Shown here piece by piece: positions 14,390-16,861 of a DNA stretch of 16,861 nt (position 1 is its first letter; each line of letters starts with the position of its first letter). A program made the translations under genes and the position numbers. The notes beneath the pieces are model-generated. The model made no database searches. It worked only from the letters and a program-made list of their open reading frames with translations, and was not told the DNA's origin. This DNA is from Akkermansiaceae bacterium UBA5689 (lineage in GTDB: Bacteria > Verrucomicrobiota > Verrucomicrobiia > Verrucomicrobiales > Akkermansiaceae), in NCBI GenBank assembly GCA_002420305.1, contig DIHT01000115.1, positions 1 to 16,861 of the forward strand, given 5' to 3'.

Positions 14390-15573
14390 GTGAGGAAATC
14401 CTTCATACCGGCGTACTTGTTATCGGGGCGGGACCGGCTGGCCTCGGTGTGGCAGCGGCGCTTAAAAGGGCAGGAGTCAACGATTTGATGGTCATCGATG
14501 CACGGGAAGTGGGTGCCGCTTTCCGCAATTGGCCACGTCAGATGTCTTTGCTCACGCCGTCATTTCACTCCAATTCCTTCGGCCTCACCGATCTTAATGC
14601 GATCGATCCAGAGACTTCTCCGGCGGATTTTCTGCGGACCCAGCATCCGGAAGGTCGCCATTACGCGGACTACTTGCAGGCCGTTGCAACCCATCACCAA
14701 CTGCCGGTGCGCACCGGGATCCGCGTTAGTGCCTTGAGAAAAGAGGAGGGTCAGTTCATTGCTGACAGCAACAAGGGAAATATCGTTGCTGATTATGTGG
14801 TCTGGGCTGCCGGGCAGTTCTTCTCTCCCCGCGAGGATGCCTTCCCAGGAGCGCACCATGCGCTGCATTCGTCAAAAGTGGAGGATTGGAGCACGCTCGA
14901 GGGAGACCAGTTCACGGTCATCGGGGGTTACGAGAGCGGAGTGGATGCGGCACTGAACTTGGTAGCCCTGGGAAAGTCGGTGCGCCTCCTTTCACGTGGT
15001 GAACCGTGGTCGTCAGACCATCCCGACCCGTCGCGGTCGCTCAGCCCACGTACCCTCGATCGTCTGCGGGAATTGCTTCGAGCATCGGACAAGGCAAAGA
15101 ATCTCGATCTCGTCAAGAATACCGATGTTCGCCAGATTGAGGAATGCGAAGGTTGGTGGACCTTGCGTGACCAGGACGATATTCCTTCGGTCTCCAAGAC
15201 CCGACCGATTCTTGCCAACGGTTTTCACTCCGGTCTCGGTCCAATCGAGCCTCTCTTCGACCATGATAAGAATGGGCTCCCGGTCTTTAGTGAGGAGGCT
15301 GACGAATCCACACTTGTTCCCGGGCTCTTCTACTCCGGGCCAGCTTTGGTTCACCGGAATGCTCTGTTCTGCTTCATCTACAAGTTCCGAGCTCGTTTCG
15401 GTGTGATCGCCCTCGAGATAGCAACCCGTCTTGGGAAGTCAGAGGTGGACGAAAAGCTCATGCCCTACCTCAAGGCGGGCTTTATGAATACCGACCTTGA
15501 TTGCTGCACAAACTGTGAATGCGCAATCGACCCCACGGATTCTGCTCCCGAGCCAGAGTCCTTTGCATCATGA
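14386..15573 (+). CDS. FAD/NAD(P)-dependent oxidoreductase (CzcO/ArsO-like flavoprotein) with C-terminal Cys cluster
   Basis: This 395-aa protein has an N-terminal FAD-binding Rossmann fold with VLVIGAGPAGLG (Gly14, 16, 19) and an acidic strand end (LMVIDA). The motif RNWPRQMSLLTPSFHSNSFG and the D-x-L-x-x-V segment are typical of flavin monooxygenase-like proteins. A second nucleotide-binding motif TVIGGYESGVDAALN (Gly180-Gly-Tyr-Glu-Ser-Gly185) is the NAD(P)H site. WAAGQFFSPR is the ATG-like turn of the family. Near the C-terminus is Cys373-Cys-Thr-Asn-Cys377-Glu-Cys379, a compact thiol cluster suited to metal(loid) binding or redox relay. The gene overlaps the downstream permease start by 4 bp (ATGA at 15570-15573), so the two are translationally coupled. 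By analogy with flavoproteins in arsenic operons it may act on a metalloid substrate, but this is an inference. Confidence 0.86.
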   Translation: MSEEILHTGVLVIGAGPAGLGVAAALKRAGVNDLMVIDAREVGAAFRNWPRQMSLLTPSFHSNSFGLTDLNAIDPETSPADFLRTQHPEGRHYADYLQAVATHHQLPVRTGIRVSALRKEEGQFIADSNKGNIVADYVVWAAGQFFSPREDAFPGAHHALHSSKVEDWSTLEGDQFTVIGGYESGVDAALNLVALGKSVRLLSRGEPWSSDHPDPSRSLSPRTLDRLRELLRASDKAKNLDLVKNTDVRQIEECEGWWTLRDQDDIPSVSKTRPILANGFHSGLGPIEPLFDHDKNGLPVFSEEADESTLVPGLFYSGPALVHRNALFCFIYKFRARFGVIALEIATRLGKSEVDEKLMPYLKAGFMNTDLDCCTNCECAIDPTDSAPEPESFAS

Positions 15574-16562
15574 TCCAATCCGCGAAGATCACGCCATGGC
15601 TTTTGCCAATGGCCATAGCGGCCGGATTAGTCTTGGGGAGCCTGCTGCCGGAGACTGGGAAGTCTCTAGGAGCCTTTATTGATGCTCTCCTTTTTGGGTT
15701 ATTGGTGCTGCTTTTTTTTGAAGTACGCTTCAACCCGCTTCGCCAGGTAACTCGACATCTGCCGTTTCTCAGCTTGGCGTGGGTAGCGAACTTTGTATTG
15801 ATCCCACTGGCAGGGTGGGGAATTGCTTCTCTCTTCTTTCCTCGCGAGTCGGCGTTGTTCGTGGGCCTGCTACTCTACTTTCTTTTTCCATGTACGGATT
15901 GGTTCCTCGGATTCACACGTATGGCGAAGGGTGATGTGGCGCTGGGTGCAGTGCTGTTGCCGGTAACTTTGATCAGTCAACTCCTTCTCTTTCCCATCTA
16001 TCTGGGTCTGATCACTGGATCTCAAAGCGGCACAGATCTCGGGGGGCTGAACGCAACTCTGGCACAGTGGTTCCTTTTTCCCCTTTTGTGCGCCGTGGTG
16101 TTGCGTCTGGTCCTGACGCGACTCCTGCGGAAGGATCACTTTGAAAAGTTATCCTCGCTCAGTGGCAATCTCGTTTATTGGATGATTGCATTGGTCGCGC
16201 TCTGTCTCTTCGGTCAGCACACGAGCACCCTGACCGCTAACCCTCTGGCTCTCGTGCAAATCTTGTTAGCGGTGTCCCTGTTTTTCCTCGTGTCCTGGGC
16301 TTTAGGTGAAGTGCTGGCCCGTTGGTTTAGTCTGAATCACTCCCAGCACGTGCTATTAGCGATGACTACCGCTGCAAGAAATGCTCCTTTGATACTCGGC
16401 CTAACGATGATTGCTATTCCTGATCAGCCCTTGATCCACGCTGCACTGATCATCGGGTTGCTCGTAGAGTTCCCCCACCTTATCGCACTCGCGCAGCTCT
16501 TTTTGAGAAAAGACGCGAGATTACGCCGTCCCCAATCCCTGCCGGAACAGGCTCGCTCCTGA
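15570..16562 (+). CDS. ACR3/BASS-type ten-helix permease (arsenic resistance protein-like)
   Basis: This 330-aa protein starts at the ATG at 15570, inside the preceding stop (ATGA); an in-frame ATG at 15519 lies within the flavoprotein gene and adds a non-membrane tail. Ten hydrophobic segments can be traced, starting with TPWLLPMAIAAGLVLGSLLP and ending with HAALIIGLLVEFPHLIALAQLFL. The fourth contains FPCTDWFLGFTR with Cys108, matching the conserved PCT of ACR3 permeases, which extrude arsenite. In the ninth, TTAARNAPLILGL (Arg270-Asn271-Ala-Pro273) occupies the place of the ACR3 motif that usually carries a Glu; that Glu is absent. It therefore belongs to the wider ACR3/bile acid-sodium symporter superfamily and probably exports an anion or metalloid. 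Arsenite is plausible, not certain. Confidence 0.83.
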   Translation: MIQSAKITPWLLPMAIAAGLVLGSLLPETGKSLGAFIDALLFGLLVLLFFEVRFNPLRQVTRHLPFLSLAWVANFVLIPLAGWGIASLFFPRESALFVGLLLYFLFPCTDWFLGFTRMAKGDVALGAVLLPVTLISQLLLFPIYLGLITGSQSGTDLGGLNATLAQWFLFPLLCAVVLRLVLTRLLRKDHFEKLSSLSGNLVYWMIALVALCLFGQHTSTLTANPLALVQILLAVSLFFLVSWALGEVLARWFSLNHSQHVLLAMTTAARNAPLILGLTMIAIPDQPLIHAALIIGLLVEFPHLIALAQLFLRKDARLRRPQSLPEQARS

Positions 16563-16580
16563 TAATTCGCTGTCCAGACC

Positions 16581-16861
16581 ATGAAACGTGATACCTGGCC
16601 CGACACCGTCCGTCCCCTCTTTGAGATGGGAACGGAGGTTCCTTCTCTTCCCGAAGCCGATCAAGATATCCTCGACAGGAAGGGAGAGGCAAAACGGATC
16701 GTCAAACGACTTGCTGCGATTGTGGAAGATCATCGGCAGGCTGCCATTCCCCTGAATATTGAACTCGGCGCGTCCGACCTAAGCTCTGTCCTTGGTGCGC
16801 TTCGTGAGCATGCCCAAGGCCGTCCGGGCACGCCGGTCGGCGGCGCCCACGATGAGGTCCA
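16581..16861 (+). CDS. Uncharacterised protein, N-terminal part only, cut by the window edge
   Basis: The ATG at 16581 lies 18 bp after the permease stop and the frame stays open to the right edge (93 codons). The visible part begins MKRDTWPDTVRPLFEMG and continues with a charged helical stretch (LDRKGEAKRIVKRLAAIVEDHRQA) and GALREHAQGRPGTPVGG. There is no signal peptide or membrane segment. It is likely the next gene of the same operon. No family is recognised from this fragment. Confidence 0.6.
   Translation, partial: MKRDTWPDTVRPLFEMGTEVPSLPEADQDILDRKGEAKRIVKRLAAIVEDHRQAAIPLNIELGASDLSSVLGALREHAQGRPGTPVGGAHDEV

Overview
The window looks like a chromosomal segment of a Verrucomicrobiota (PVC superphylum) bacterium. 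It is full of protein families typical of Planctomycetota and Verrucomicrobiota: a ThuA-domain protein, a PVC-type membrane-bound dehydrogenase with a HEAT/cytochrome c partner, a PQQ-like beta-propeller, and a DUF1552 plus DUF1587/1595/1592/1588/1585 pair. Most of the window is GC-rich (single 60-base lines counted by hand gave about 60-68% G+C). Shine-Dalgarno sites are mostly weak or absent. No exact taxon can be given without a search.

Left part (1-7732). A ThuA-domain gene runs off the left edge on the minus strand (1-647). It is divergent from a plus-strand secreted PQQ-like propeller gene (756-2042). A minus-strand group then runs from 7732 down to 2061: a secreted SGNH/GDSL hydrolase, the dehydrogenase/propeller part of a PVC-type heme-binding protein, its HEAT-cytochrome c part as a separate gene 18 bp downstream, and an uncharacterised envelope protein. 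All carry export signals, which suggests a periplasmic oxidation and hydrolysis set, probably for sugars or glycans.

Middle (7896-13365). A complete initiator tRNA-fMet (7896-7972) is followed by a strong intrinsic terminator. About 5.3 kb further on, at 13297-13365, is a decayed copy of the tRNA 3' part (T arm, acceptor strand, CCA) together with that terminator, as expected of an old attachment-site scar or a lost tRNA duplication. Between the two copies lie an AT-richer pair, DUF1552 (8325-9584) and the DUF1592-type cytochrome protein (9628-12177), with better ribosome binding sites than the neighbours, and a class A beta-lactamase-like serine hydrolase (12421-13296) of host-like composition. 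No integrase is present.

Right part (13465-16861). A tightly packed plus-strand operon holds an uncharacterised 199-aa protein, an uncharacterised 69-aa protein, a possible 36-aa protein, a FAD/NAD(P)-dependent flavoprotein with a C-terminal cysteine cluster, a ten-helix ACR3/BASS-type permease joined to the flavoprotein by a 4-bp ATGA overlap, and a further gene cut by the window edge. By family knowledge this resembles arsenic-associated flavoprotein-permease pairs. The accessory genes and some residue changes make the substrate uncertain, and this is the best candidate for an undescribed system in the window.
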